A stretch of 64,000 nt of DNA from Hofstenia miamia (lineage: Eukaryota > Xenacoelomorpha > Acoela > Hofsteniidae): positions 224,361-288,360 of the forward strand of contig CABFPE010000708.1 of assembly GCA_900660155.1 (NCBI GenBank), given 5' to 3'. The notes beneath the pieces are model-generated. The model saw only the letters and a program-made list of their open reading frames with translations, did no database searches and was not told where the DNA came from. Every line of letters begins with the position of its first letter. The stretch's first letter is position 1. This document shows positions 22,109-35,650 of this stretch, one piece after another. The translations under genes and the position numbers were made by a program.

Positions 22109-25100
22109 GTTTTTGAATTTTTTTAATTCTTATTTGTGTTAATGCCTTTAAACCTCAGCTCTTATAAAACCCTCGAAAAATTGATTTTAATCACAACTAA
22201 AGAAAAAAAGTTTGGCGTCATATGTACGCGTTGCTAAATATATTCGTCAATTGTATGGTCGTAATATATTAATATATACTCAAAGTTATTTATGGTTTTA
22301 GTTTGTTTTAACCAAATGGCTATCTTAGTTTCATTTGATTATAATTTCTTATTTAATGAACAGTGTTTCGACATAAAAGAGTAATTAGTTTTGATTTAAA
22401 AATGCATTAGCTTGTCTCTTTTTTAGTAAGTTCTCTCATTTTAGACGATATCAAATTCAAAGTTTTCTGACTGAGATCTTTATCTGTGTGACTTAATTCA
22501 ACATGTTCTTTAATACAAATGCAAAATAATGCAGAAAAACGGTTAAGCGAGTGTTACAACGTAAGATTGCACAAAGTTACGTGATATGCTAGAAACTTTA
22601 TAAAAGAATCACTAAACATTTGCTAAAGTATCATAAGAATATTCCTTTTCAATTCAGAGCTTATATCTTAGATTGTTACTCTACTTGTAATGGAAAGAAT
22701 ATGTTACTGAAGTTTTTATCCTAATACATTCGCTGAATATAATATTTCATTATACATAAATACCGAATCTACGTGTTGATAATGCAAAAATGCCGAATAT
22801 GCATGTTACTTATGAAAATGTACAAATGCCCACTTATATTTTCTACAAATGCTGAATATAAATATATATATATATATATGCGTGTGTGTGTGTTGGCACT
22901 CAATACAATACAATAGAATTTTAAGCTTGTGGTGGTGCACACCGTCTGAAAATTTTCAATTTTTCGTTTACTGGATGAAATCAAGTCATTATTTTATGTT
23001 TATAATTTGTGCCATATTTCTAAAGAACTAAAATTCCATTAGTTATTTAATAAGAATGCAAACATACATCCTTAGAAAAATAGCTGATATAAAATATTTT
23101 TTTTGAATTTGAGTCGCAATTATTTAACAGAAGAATTTTAGGAATAAATTATAAATTTTTTAATGTACTTTCTTGTGAACAGAAGGCAAAGCGTGAGACT
23201 AAATATATGTTATTCAAAATTTAATAAAAGGAACATTGGAAGGCCCCAAGGAACCGTGCATGCCTCATCATATGTTCTCTATGCATAAATGATATGATTC
23301 ATGCCATGTACGTCAGTGATCTCAAATCCCTTTGGAACAGTTCAAAATCAATATTCTCAATATTCGTCAATCCAGTTATTTGTTTGTTTGTCGATTTCTT
23401 TACATTGGATATATAAGTTTGGGTAAATTTTAAACTGTTTGGCTAATTCAAAAAAACGGTCTTTTTTAAGTGTTTTCTAAGGCTTCAGAAAACAATCGGG
23501 TCACGTTCGGGGCCAATTTCGAAAAAGTTTGAGCTTTGGGTCGTGTTCAGGTTATAGTAAAAAAATCAGGTCGGGTCGGGCCCAGTAAGACCGTGGTTGT
23601 TAAGGGCCAGGTTTCGAGTCCAAAAGGCAGACTTGATGCGAACTCTGATGTACATACCTAGCAAAGTCCGGTTTTCGCAACAAAGTCTCTTCAAAATGAA
23701 CTTTATAAATTAACATTCTGCTTCAAAGATATCAAACTGAAAATTACGACTGAGAAAACTCAAATTAGAATTATTGCATCTAACAAATGAAAGTGTTGGA
23801 TACCATGGAGTGGAACTCGATAGTAAGTAAAAAATTGCACTATTTTCTCTAAAAAATAAAAAATTACCTCCTAGCATAAAACAAATAGATAACATTCGAA
23901 ACATAAGCATATTACATCATTCGGTATGATTCGTACCCAAGTCCCAACTGATATACTCTATTTTTCAAAGTAAATAATTGCAGTTTTCTTCTTCAAAATT
24001 TGTGCACTTTGCTTGGTCATGAGATAGTTGGTATTTAGAGTTAACAATTAATATTGAAGCTACGCTGTTCTTCATTATATATACATATTTATATGCGCGT
24101 TTTAATTAAATAATGCAACTATGGTAAAAATTAGTAAAAAGTAGAATTTATGCCTGGTAACAGGGCCATTGAAAATTCTGTTACCATGAAATTCCGTAAC
24201 CATGTAGGACGAATTTAGTTTCTTAATTCTTAATTTAATTATTATTTCAACTATGTCAATATTTGGTGGCAAAATAGTGTACTAACTTTAACTGAATATA
24301 ACATTTATCATAAACGTATTTTATAGAGGAGCAGTATGTTATGATGTAAAAGTGATTTTAACTTTTTGAAATTTCATTACTAGTTTTGTGTTCATAGATC
24401 AAAGAAAAATGAATTTTTAAAAACAAATTTTGTCTCATTGATGAACCTCCTAAGGATTCACACTTCACACATGACACATTTCAATAAAAAATAAATCATT
24501 ATTGAATGAGTAGCATCCATTTTAAGAATGAAAATGAAATTCCGTTACTGCTTGACCAGCCCTAATATTAAAAGAACACACTTATCAAAATACATAATGG
24601 TGCAAAGAGTAGTCTCAGCTGTATCTCAAATCATGAAGATATATTACGTGACTGTTACAACAGATTATCTTCAAGTAGACTCATTGCGCATCAAACATTT
24701 AGACGTTTGCACAAATGCATAAATGATGGTGATTCTCAAATCTTTCTGAAATAGTAATATAAGTGAACACAGTATAAAGTTAAAATTGTTTACCTTAAGT
24801 AAGCATAGAGACTCATTTTGTCACTAGCTAAAGCCAATGTAATAGACTAGCGTTTGAAATCAAACAACAAAAAATAAAATCGATTGTAGTAATTTTTAAT
24901 ACAAAAACAAATTCTCCAAATTGATCACAGTAAATATGGAATCTTTGATTATTGTGTGTATTTCTGAAATCGACTATTTTAAAAGCACTATTGTAAAAAA
25001 TGGTTTTTAAATTTTGGAAATTGAGCAAGCATCCATGGTATCGGAAAAAGATAGGAACAAATGGTGTCAAATGAAAAAAATCTCACTTTTTAATGAAAGT

Positions 25101-25205
25101 GGGCCATTCAAACATTGTAATTGCAAAATATATCTTTATTAAACATATACTTTGAAGACAATTACTTGGAACGTGAAAATTGACACTTTCATGATTTTTC
25201 TAGAT
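22106..25205. other. Intergenic stretch without recognised gene
   Basis: Small frames only. Contains a TA/TG microsatellite at 22858-22895 and a GC-richer low-complexity patch at 23500-23625 with repeated gggtc units (aggtcgggtcgggcccag). That patch is similar in style to the degenerate cccaa/gaccc patches at 52030-52420. Confidence 0.5.
22858..22895. repeat. Compound TA/TG microsatellite
   Basis: A run of AT units followed by gcgtgtgtgtgtgttgg. Confidence 0.9.
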
Positions 25206-25353
25206 TAGTGTATTTTGTGGAATCCTGTTTCATTCCTTAGCCATGGCAATCTCAAGTTCCCACAAATTAGTTGGGCTGAATGGGTTTCTGTTGAACAGAC
25301 AGCTTACATTCACCTCAAAGACGCTCAATGGAGTTCAAATTCGGGCTCAACAG
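25206..25353 (-). pseudogene. Tc1-like transposase, C-terminal fragment
   Basis: On the minus strand the sequence reads LLSPNLNSIERL followed by a stop where the family has Trp (SPDLNPIEHLW). In a second frame it reads LWELEIAMAKE, stop, NRIPQN, matching the family tail (L...EEW..IPQ). So at least two nonsense changes and one frameshift are present, and the Asp of SPDLNP has become Asn. Only about 45 codons of the C-terminus remain and no terminal repeats were found. Confidence 0.65.
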
Positions 25354-28215
25354 GGGCATTTAACAATGGTGTATTAGTTAATGTATTTGTTCTTTGATAT
25401 TGTATTTTATTACAGCAATAAATTTGACTTGGATTCGTCTGCTAGTTGCTAGATTTGAGAAATTTGAATAAGTCATTCCTGTATTTAGTCTCCTCTCAAT
25501 TAATTTAAAAATTTTATCCGCAAATCAAATTCTGCATAATATTTATTATCAGTTCAAATATTGCTAAACCTGTAAAATATAACTTGTTTGATTTTGCGTA
25601 ATCATGTATGTTCTATGCAAAGCAACATGGATGAATATGGAAGTGAAATAAGAAGTATATGCAAAAAAATGAATGTAACTTTCACAAATCATGGGCGGTT
25701 TATGTCATTCATATTTTATTCAAATAGAGCGAACACTGCAATTAAAAATAAATGACCAAAAGTCAAAATGAAATTATTGATTTATCATTAGTCACATTTC
25801 AAAAAAATTCAAGCTACATATATATATAAATATATGTAAAAACAATATGTAATTTTGCCTCAAAGACCAAAGATCGGTGCTGCAAATATTTGGTCATCAA
25901 TTTAATATGGAGATCATGGAATATTTATGCATGACGTTTTCTGAAACTTCAGTTAACTAATACTATAATCTATTAATTGCATTTTTTATTCAACAATTTT
26001 AACAAGAATATAATTTTGATTCTTAGTAGTCAAATCAATGTCTTTTATATACACATGTTTAGATAAATCATTTTTCTTCTGAAGCCCCACTTCATTGTAA
26101 GCATTTTGGATGCAGCAACATAGTACTAGCAGAAACCTACAATTCTTTATATTCAAATGCGTTACAAATATGTATATAACCAGAAATATATGCATGCCAA
26201 TATGCATTGTGAAGAAGTATTCATTATTGTCTTAAAGTTGTTGGCATTGGCATTCTATAATATTAAGCCCACTCACTTCATCTTAAAAAGTAATTCCTGA
26301 ATTTAACCTTTTCGAAATTGTCAAAATTAATCAATAACTGCAATTTTCAATTACCAAATTATGAAAAAATAGTATTTCAATATTTAGAAATACTCTTTTC
26401 ACAAACAATCTAAGTTATTTGTAGGATCTATTGGGCACATTTTAAGCAAGAAACTTCTTTTTTTGAAATTTTTAAGAACATATTGATAAAACTTCCTCAA
26501 CAGTGACTTAATGCAAGTTTTGAAAATAGGCTTTTTCATAACATTGCAATGAATTAGTTTTGAAAAAAAATTTGATCTCATTTGCTAGACAATTGAAACT
26601 AAACATTGATTCCTACAAATCTGTTCTTCAATAAATGAACATTGAATATTAGGAATACTCTTCTCTTTAAATAGAATTCTTATTTTTTTGCAATTCCATA
26701 AACTAGATTTTCATAGCAATTGAATAACATTTATAATAGTTAATGATATTGAAAACTTTGACTTTTTTATTGGACGAATGTTTCTGATAAAAAGTGCTTT
26801 GAAGGAATAAAATTAGTCATAAATTGCTTCACAAAAGTATTTTAAAGCATAAATATCAAGTGCAATAAGTGTAAGAATAAAGAAGCTATTAAGCACAGTG
26901 ATGTCTAAAGAAGTAGCAATTCAAAACAGCAATTAGTAAAATGTTAAATCTCTTACATACCCTTTGCAACTTCTGAAAGTCAAAAGCTTATTAAACTTTT
27001 GCACATCTTTATAATTTATTTTTTTAAGTAAGGAAGCTTCAAGAAAGTTTAAATGTGTTCAGCATTTGCACAAAATTGCAGTTGTTCATGAATTGATATT
27101 TCAAATGTATAATAACACCTATTTAAAAAAATATAGTCTCAGAAGGTCTCTAATTTTATTGGAATGAACAAACCTTATTTAAACATTTATGTTAGTATCA
27201 TAAATATTGAGAAGTATGCATTTCACTTAGGTATAATTATAAAATACAAGAATTTCCCGCTAAATTTTAAGTTTTACATGTTCACATCTTTATTACAGAC
27301 AATTCCTAAATAAATTTTAATTGCATTAAGATTACATTAAATGAATCTCACTTGAAAAATTCATTTCACCTAGAAATATATTAATAATGCATATCAGTAT
27401 ATGGACGGTCATACACGTTACATGAACATGCATTTACTTGAATTCAATTGATTTAAGCTTCATAACATGAGAAGGCTTGTTTGTTAGATTAAGCATACGT
27501 TGTTTATTAATAAAAATATATAACATACAAATTAATTTACAAGTTGAGTTTTTCCAATGTATATTGTTGTGTGCTTCTGTTTCTTTATGTGAGTATTTCA
27601 GTTGTTTCATGACTACCTCTATCTCAGTGACACCGTTTCATTGCATAGTAGGAATCTATTATCATGGAGGTATGTTACACACTATCGCGAATATAAGTAT
27701 CATGTGCTCATTTGGCCTAATTGTGAGCATTATCTTTGTGTCAACTTTCGATTCTTGGAAAAAATATTGTATTCCTTTTTGAGATTTTTGTTTTAGTAGT
27801 ACCCTGTCATCTGTGACAGTTCTGTTATATTTGCACTAATCATCTTTATAATTTCTACACTCTTTTTTAATATCATAGAACTTCTTCTCCATAGGTCTAC
27901 CTAGACCACAAGGTTACAAATGAGAGAATTATGAGAGCTTTCATTGTTTTCTTGTTAATTTCTTTTGTTACTTTGGTAATTTGTGTATGCACTTCTTAAC
28001 ATTTCATATAGAGATCCAGTGGTGTCACATCTCTTTCTATAAATATTATCTCTCTTGTCTTTTTTTATCATAATTACTGTTGTAATTTTGTAATCTTGTT
28101 AGCTATTGATTGCATGGCTTTCTCTTTATTGTTTACATTTGATTTATAGTCAGGAATATATCCCTTAGCGGATTAGCCACAAGCTTTTTTGTTTATTATC
28201 AATTTTGCCAGGATT

Positions 28216-28254
<39 letters not shown>

Positions 28255-28599
28255 AGCAGCTAACTGATTGGGTTGATATATCTTAATATTTACAATTGAC
28301 ACTAATGTCTAATAAGTTGTAACAGGCTAAATGGTCTTACTTTGGGCAGCCAAGCAGTTTGATATTTTTTCAAATAGATTCAAAAGAATAAAATAGCTCT
28401 GGAAGATAACATTTAATTTTGGCTTTACATGAGAAAAGTTTTACAGTAGTAATATTCTCTAAAATGAATGCAATTATAGTTTATTTATATTAAATCATAT
28501 ATCCACTAGTGGTACTTTAATCTACAAAGTACTTTGTCCAGAATTTTGAAAAGTTTTATCAAAGCCTGTTAAGAAATATCAAAAACGTTTAATATGGAC
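25354..28599. other. Intergenic AT-rich stretch without recognised gene
   Basis: Very AT-rich with only short frames (for example 25986-26207 minus and 27477-27782 plus) that lack known motifs. A TA microsatellite lies at 28219-28252. Confidence 0.5.
28219..28252. repeat. TA microsatellite
   Basis: About 16 TA units. Confidence 0.95.
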
Positions 28600-29006
28600 C
28601 AGAGTTATAAATGGGTCTGGATTATGTGACCCACATCCATCTGAACCAAAAGCTACTAAACCTATGTCCCATCACCCATGAATTTCCTGACCCCACAACA
28701 CTATTTTAGAAATAATACCTTAAAAAATCAAAAAAATCACAATGCTTATTAATCCAGGATACTAGTGAACATAATCCAAAAACAAATAGTGAATGTGTTG
28801 CTAAAATCAACTGAGTCAGGATTTAGTAGTGAATGATCAACAGTAATAATTCTTCTTGCAGTGGAATGATATTGAATTTGCAATAATTTATTAGAGATTG
28901 GACCCACAATTTTTCACCAAATGACTCATGACCCACTTTGCCCACAATTTTCAAGTGACTTATCTGACCTACAGACACACCTGACCCATATCCACTTACA
29001 GCTCTG
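28600..29006. mobile_element. hAT-like non-autonomous element (MITE), about 407 bp
   Basis: The left end cagagttataaatgggtctg and the reverse complement of the right end cagagctgtaagtggatatg form an inverted repeat. Both start with cagag, which fits the hAT end consensus YARNG. Flanking octamers atatggac and ttgttgac match at 5 of 8 positions, as expected for a decayed 8-bp target duplication. The inside is rich in gaccca units and codes for nothing. Confidence 0.65.
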
Positions 29007-29736
29007 TTGTTGACAAGTTGACTTCACTGAACATTCTTCCTTCTGAAACTAGATTTAGGATCATGCAGTGTCTTTCAATACATGTACAATATCTTTACTT
29101 TTGATGTTACTATGCTAAGAAGGCATCTAATTTTTTTGCATTTACTACATGTAGACTGCAACATAGCAAATGTAAATTGTGAGAAGATTAGCAAGAATAT
29201 AGGGACACAAGCACTATTAACTTTATCTAACTCAATGTATTTTTCCACTTATTTTCTTTGAGGGTGAATATTTCTTTCAATTGATTGCTTAACAGGGGCA
29301 TTCTCAGAACATCATTCAATTGTTATCTAAAATCACAATAACTACCTCAGTAGAGAGTACAGAGACAGAAACTGTAGAGAACTTTATAGTGGGTACCACC
29401 CAAATCAATTAATGTATTGATGATTCTATCTTGTGGGAGACCCTGCAAGAAATTTGTAATTAAGCTACCAACAAAAATAAGATGCATTCTATATTAGAGA
29501 GAAAGACAATTGCATTATTATTGAACATTACAAATGTGAAAAGATGCTACTGATCAAATTAATAAATAAGAATTTTCTGAACATATTCAAAGATCTGTAC
29601 TATATTGTAAGATACCTTTTTCACACACAGACACAAGATGCAGATTGTCACTACCATTTATACAGAACATACTCTTTTTTCCCATAACAATTTCGTCATC
29701 CTTCTTACAAGCATTCTGTGTCACTTATTAATGTAA
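29007..29736. other. Intergenic stretch, nothing recognised
   Basis: AT-rich sequence with no frame above 60 codons and no identified repeat. Confidence 0.5.
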
Positions 29737-31096
29737 TGTAGAATCAGGCCAATCCACTATTAGAGTATTGTTTGTAGAAAAACTATTACTTTTCTCAGAT
29801 AAGATAGTAAGCAGAGTTGGCCCTTTTCTAATTCTCTTCTTTACAATAAGTGTTCGGTTTATTAACTTAATTCAATCTGTGTGAGCCTTGCTAACTACGT
29901 AACTTAATCCACTTATTTAGGTAAAGCAGAGAGGATGAAAGACAGGATCAACACTCAAAGGTCAACATGCATGTCCACGAACTCACACACCAGCTGCATC
30001 TACATATGGAGCTGCCATTGTAACGTAGAAACCATCGAAGGAATTGGTATGTGAATAGCAAACTCAGTGTGATGGGATTTGCAACTACTTAAGAATTTAG
30101 TGCATTGATTGTTTTTGTTATTATGAATTTGTATAAGAAACGAATTAATGCAACTGGGATGCTTGAGTAGCTTATTATTGAGCCTTACATGTAATACCCC
30201 TACACATATAGAAATAAATAATAGCCCTCAATACATGTAAACAATCAATGCCACCTGCAGAAAGATATAGATGTGAGTCGGCCAAAGGTCTACCGTAAGA
30301 AACAATGAGCAACTTGTTGTGACTATTAAACAATCTATAAGTAATAGAATATAAAGATATGATCTAAATAACCATCTAAATATAGGTAACATTAAATCAC
30401 CAATCATAATATAACATAATAAATAACTGAAGTTCATTGATAGGGAAGTTAGCATGTAAAACATAATAGTTGCAATCACAATAACAGGCAAGCAATGATG
30501 AGTAGGAAAGCAATAATGGTAAAAAAACTCCTACACCTATCTGTAACCTAAGAGCACACAAGGTAACTACAGCTGTCGCCCTCCCTGCTGTGGAATAGCT
30601 ATTAGGAGGCTGCTCCAGCATACCTTTAACTGGATGTGGGAACCACCATACAATTACCCTAGCTTGTAAACGTTTAGCTTTCCATTAGAATATAAAATAA
30701 CCTGACAAGAGAAAAGTAAATCCAACATAAATTTGTTCATCAATAATTACATCACTTCAAGCATATTTATAGCACTTTGTAATAAACAACTAAATACTCG
30801 ACTAGTACCTGTTAATCATTTCTTGTTTACAGTTTTCCCTTGTTTAATATTTCTGCTACAATTACGCAACGTCAGCATTAATTTGACTATGCTGTTTGAC
30901 CATCTATCATTTTGTCAAATACTGTTGAGCATAATTTAAATCTAATTGCACAAACGTTTTACAAAATGAAATAATCAATCCTATCATGTGTTTACATTTT
31001 AATCATTATAATCATTATAAATATTTTTAGTCTTTGTTTCATTCATCCTTTCTCTCATCTTGACCACACATGATAGTTTTGATGGATTATGTCACA
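29737..31096 (-). repeat. Solo long LTR, inverted copy of the element-1 LTR
   Basis: Read on the minus strand it begins tgtgacataatcc and ends cctgattctaca. It shares several ordered blocks with 4585-5891 (catgtgtggtcaag, gtaaacacatgat, the taggtgtagg...ttttt segment, aatcaatgcactaaatt). No primer-binding site follows its 3' end, so it is a solo LTR and not one side of a full element. Length 1360 against 1307 bases. The copies are well diverged. No clear 5-bp target duplication was found. The frames 30228-30621 lie within it and are not genes. Confidence 0.7.
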
Positions 31097-31319
31097 CTCC
31101 CACAGTATGGAAAACCAGTCGTTGATCAATTAAGGATAGCCACAAGTCACATATCCATGTAGATGTCTGCTGAGTCACCTTATTTACATATCATATGACT
31201 TCTTTAATCTTCTATAGTATTTCATATAACCAAATTTTGTAAATGAAATACGCATCCTTTTCAGAGATATAATGATATTGCTATTTTATCAAGTTCTGAG
31301 AAACAATGGGTACTTCATA

Positions 31320-31714
31320 GATCTCAATGATCTTTCATGCGCAACCCAGCACTCTGGCGAAAACCAAATAGTGCCTTAGCCTCTGACTGATTGAGAGTTC
31401 TTTGCTGCCTCCTCGCGGCGATATCCGGATAGTCAATCCTAGTACACACCCTGTGTGGGTTCTATGGTTGATGAACGAAATGCCTAGAACTCCCCCTTCT
31501 GCGGAGCGGCGAACCCTTAAGGGGAAATGTAGCTAAAAGGAATGAGTACGAAAGCGAATTCCTCAGGATGTTTTCTGGTTCATTTTTTCCTAGCCTCACC
31601 ATGGTAATAATCTCTACCCTTTGCATTACATCATAATATCAGTATTGTGAGCTCCACAGTTCTCCCCACACAATGTCATTAATTCCTGAAAACAGTATTA
31701 CTGTTTGTGTGGAT
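31320..31714. other. GC-richer segment left of the 1-kb gap
   Basis: Bases 31340-31520 are clearly richer in G and C than their surroundings (gcctcctcgcggcgatatcc, cttctgcggagcggcgaac), and the gap begins shortly after. This suggests one foreign repeat or element that spans the gap. No family was identified. Confidence 0.4.
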
Positions 31715-32714
31715 NNNNNNNNNNNNNNNNNNNNNNNNNNNNNNNNNNNNNNNNNNNNNNNNNNNNNNNNNNNNNNNNNNNNNNNNNNNNNNNNNNNNNN
31801 NNNNNNNNNNNNNNNNNNNNNNNNNNNNNNNNNNNNNNNNNNNNNNNNNNNNNNNNNNNNNNNNNNNNNNNNNNNNNNNNNNNNNNNNNNNNNNNNNNNN
31901 NNNNNNNNNNNNNNNNNNNNNNNNNNNNNNNNNNNNNNNNNNNNNNNNNNNNNNNNNNNNNNNNNNNNNNNNNNNNNNNNNNNNNNNNNNNNNNNNNNNN
32001 NNNNNNNNNNNNNNNNNNNNNNNNNNNNNNNNNNNNNNNNNNNNNNNNNNNNNNNNNNNNNNNNNNNNNNNNNNNNNNNNNNNNNNNNNNNNNNNNNNNN
32101 NNNNNNNNNNNNNNNNNNNNNNNNNNNNNNNNNNNNNNNNNNNNNNNNNNNNNNNNNNNNNNNNNNNNNNNNNNNNNNNNNNNNNNNNNNNNNNNNNNNN
32201 NNNNNNNNNNNNNNNNNNNNNNNNNNNNNNNNNNNNNNNNNNNNNNNNNNNNNNNNNNNNNNNNNNNNNNNNNNNNNNNNNNNNNNNNNNNNNNNNNNNN
32301 NNNNNNNNNNNNNNNNNNNNNNNNNNNNNNNNNNNNNNNNNNNNNNNNNNNNNNNNNNNNNNNNNNNNNNNNNNNNNNNNNNNNNNNNNNNNNNNNNNNN
32401 NNNNNNNNNNNNNNNNNNNNNNNNNNNNNNNNNNNNNNNNNNNNNNNNNNNNNNNNNNNNNNNNNNNNNNNNNNNNNNNNNNNNNNNNNNNNNNNNNNNN
32501 NNNNNNNNNNNNNNNNNNNNNNNNNNNNNNNNNNNNNNNNNNNNNNNNNNNNNNNNNNNNNNNNNNNNNNNNNNNNNNNNNNNNNNNNNNNNNNNNNNNN
32601 NNNNNNNNNNNNNNNNNNNNNNNNNNNNNNNNNNNNNNNNNNNNNNNNNNNNNNNNNNNNNNNNNNNNNNNNNNNNNNNNNNNNNNNNNNNNNNNNNNNN
32701 NNNNNNNNNNNNNN
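31715..32714. other. Assembly gap of exactly 1000 N
   Basis: The round size suggests an estimated gap. Frames running through it are artefacts. Confidence 0.95.
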
Positions 32715-32868
32715 AAGCAAAGGTTGGTACTTACGGCATATTAAGACCTGTCACCCCAACCTTTGCAATCGAGCATTGATAGGCAACGAAGGAAGACACC
32801 AGGCTTCTGCCACCAATCCGGAGGCGTTGGAGGGGCTGGTTGCAGTCCTGCAGGAGTCTAAACTATAA
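32715..32868 (+). pseudogene. ORF tail right of the gap, possibly from a non-LTR retrotransposon
   Basis: The frame leaving the gap reads SKGWYLRHIKTCHPN followed by an Ala/Gly/Glu-rich segment and a stop at 32866-32868. G-W-Y-L-x-x-H-x4-H-P resembles the second half of a C2H2 finger like those at the N-terminus of R2/NeSL-type ORFs, but the two Cys would be inside the gap. The GC-rich sequence continues to about 32960 (gcctttgggagcccccaaa). Identity is uncertain. Confidence 0.3.
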
Positions 32869-32960
32869 AGCTCTTTGTTACTCGATTCCTAGGGCTTCAG
32901 GACCAGAACTGGTCGGTACCATCCAGTTCTAAAGTTAGGACTGCCTTTGGGAGCCCCCAA

Positions 32961-34083
32961 AACTCATAGATAAAGCTTTAGTGCTAATATGACAACAGTT
33001 TTCTTAAGTATTGTGAAACAAAATGCAAACAGAAAGGTGTTCTTGTTAGCCTCACCTAAGGTAGAAAGTTGCAAATTTACAGGTCAAAAAAGAGTTGCAG
33101 CAAAAAATTGTTCTGCTAAAAGTCTATCACTTGGCTTTTGAGCAAAATGAGCCATAACAGAAATTAAAATTTGTAACTGATTGTCTGATCAATTTAGAAA
33201 AGACCTGTAAGTGATTTTTAGTACTTTTTTAGTATTCCAGAAAGTTATTATAGTGGAAAACTAAGCTATAAGAAATTCAGTATTTATAAACTTTTAGTAG
33301 AGTTAAACTTTTCAGAGATAATTATGAAAATAGTTTACTAAATTTTATGTGGGTTTTGTGGTGGTGACTTTAATGATGGATATTGATGGTGCATACTAAG
33401 ATCAAATAATGGATATCAATGCTCATTAATTCAATGATTCCAACTAACATCTAGTAATTTAATTATGCCTATGGACTATGAATTCTGCTATTGATGAATG
33501 ATTATTAATGTTTTGTCCAATGGAAAGTCAATAACAATTTTATACTCTATTTAATTATATGATGTACTACAAATTTGATGCCCTTTCATTTGATAACAGA
33601 AACTTGTATCACTGGTGATTGAAGAAGAATATGTGAATTTAATATGCAATGATCAATTATGCATTGTTCAAGCTAATAATGCTAGACTGGATATAAAGCA
33701 TAATTGTTCAATTTTAAAAAAAACAGATTTAAATTTGCCATTGTTTGTACACAACAGATGACATAGAAAAACAGAATGATAAAGCATAAGCAGCATGAAG
33801 AGACACATTTCATTTAGTTATCAATCACCTCAGCAATTTAGATTTTCTACAGCTCAGTTATCTTGGTCCCAGTTCTACCTTTCTAACATTCTAAAATCTT
33901 GATTTAATTTTTCAATATCTACATCAGAGTCAATCATTAAAGCAATGGGATGGGAATGAGATTGTGAAATCCATAGAGATTTCAAGATTTAGTTTCAGAT
34001 GAAATTATAAATGAGAACTATTACTTAGAACAACATTTGTAGATTCCAATGAAGAAACAAGGGAAAAAGAATATTCATTTATT
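32961..34083. other. Intergenic stretch, nothing recognised
   Basis: AT-rich and without frames above 60 codons. It may include the decayed flank of element 2. Confidence 0.45.
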
Positions 34084-34342
34084 GTAGCATCATCCAAATG
34101 AAATCAGAAATAAGCTGCAAATGTCGCAAGAAGGGATTAAGATCAAAAAGAAGTTGATTAAAAATATTGTAATTAAATCAATTGGTATTATCTCCAATTT
34201 ATTTGTAAAATGCAACTAAGAAACAACTTGTGTCAAAAAAAAGATATTTGTGTCTGTCAATAAAAATACTTTTGACTAAATGACGCTTTCATTATTTTCA
34301 GCCACCATCTTGGCAGAAAGTTCAAATTTGAATCAACAGGTA
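34084..34342 (-). repeat. 3' LTR of element 2 (short type)
   Basis: On the minus strand it runs from tgttgattcaaatttgaac to ggatgatgctaca, with TG...CA ends, after a purine-rich stretch (ccaaaagaagtacc). A diverged copy is at 9728-9992. About 259 bases. Confidence 0.55.
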
Positions 34343-34639
34343 CTTCTTTTGGAAATACTATAAATAGATTAAAACACTGTAAGAAGTTGATAAAGAATTT
34401 TGCTGTAGTGTTGCTACTACTACCAAGGTTACAATCATACTCTACCTGTGTAAGGTCATTTTCCTCACATTTGGTGAGGTTATCATAATATTCAATCTCA
34501 GTTACACTGTCATCAATGAGAGAAAACTCATTATTGTTGCCAATGACTGCATTATGTATATCCTTAATAGTTTGTTGAAGTTGCTGAAAATGTGCAACTT
34601 TACCATTATTTAGTAAGTGCCAGTGGTGGTCTAACACCT

Positions 34640-35650
34640 TTGTCATAGTGAAAGGTACTTGCCAATTAGTGGCAAGTTTTCACACTTGATTGGCATCAGT
34701 GACCTGACAAGGAAAATAAGCAAACACAGCATCTCCTTGTTTATGTGGTTCACCATACAGTTTCTTATCATCTGGTTCACAAAATTCTCCAATGTTGGTT
34801 CATTGTAATCTGGAAACATGATAGACAGTGGCATGCTTGCTTTGTGGCCAAACATATCTTTGAAAGGGGCTCACTTTGGTGGTAGAGTGAATGGTGGTGT
34901 TATAAAAGAATTTGACTGCCTCTATGACTTGTCTCCAATTTGTACTGGCAGAGCAGGCTAAGACAACTCTAATCAACTTAATGACAGTACTGTTCAATCA
35001 ATTGACAATGCCATTTGATTGTGGATGGTACGCCATGGTAAAATTGTGTACAATCTCAAGTTCCTTTATAAGCATGGACATCAAATTATTCTCAAATTGA
35101 GGTGACCAAGTGCTCCATAAGTCTGAGTTTGAAGATCCATTCTTTGATGATCTTTCAGCAGTAGTGTTGTTGAGAGGAATAAGTCTCGCCTATTTTGTAA
35201 AATGGTCAATCAAGACCAAAAGATACTAAAATCCTTCTTTGTCTCTTGACAACTTCTCCAAGTTCATATGGACCACTTTGTTTGTTCTTTTGGAGAACCC
35301 AACTGTGGAGCTCAGCTCTCTGTTCAAGAAAGTGTCTGGCTCCTTGAAGCAGGCATGCTTCACACTTATTGATTACATCTTGCACAGTAGCTCTAATACT
35401 GATAGAGACATATTGAGCATTAAAGGTTCACTCAGTCTGGATAATTCTGAGGTGACCACATTTGTGGATCTTCCAGACAAGATCCCTCTTGAAGTATTCC
35501 AGAATTGCCAGACAATTGTTTTGGCTGTGAGCATAAAGAAGTCCAGCCTCAGTGATTTACCAGTGATAACATTGGAAGTATCTTTTGGCAACATCACTTA
35601 TAGGACAATTAGAGTTCTTGACTTTATAGATAATTTCTGATAAGACTTTA
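34640..35650 (-). pseudogene. Integrase region of element 2
   Basis: Contains the zinc-binding part (with CGHLRIIQTE and DVINKCEACL, 35330-35500) and a core C-terminal part with the family signature YNTTIHSTTKVSPF (34860-34920). It is followed in 34257-34646 by a tail with VLDHHWHLLNNGKVAHFQ, as in Gypsy-type integrase C-termini. Fossil. Confidence 0.75.

Noticed and set aside
31673-32868. Long frames of 340-387 codons across the gap
   Set aside because: They consist almost entirely of N. Only the last 50 codons right of the gap are real sequence.
35239-35640. 133-codon plus-strand frame
   Set aside because: Shadow of the integrase region of element 2 on the other strand.
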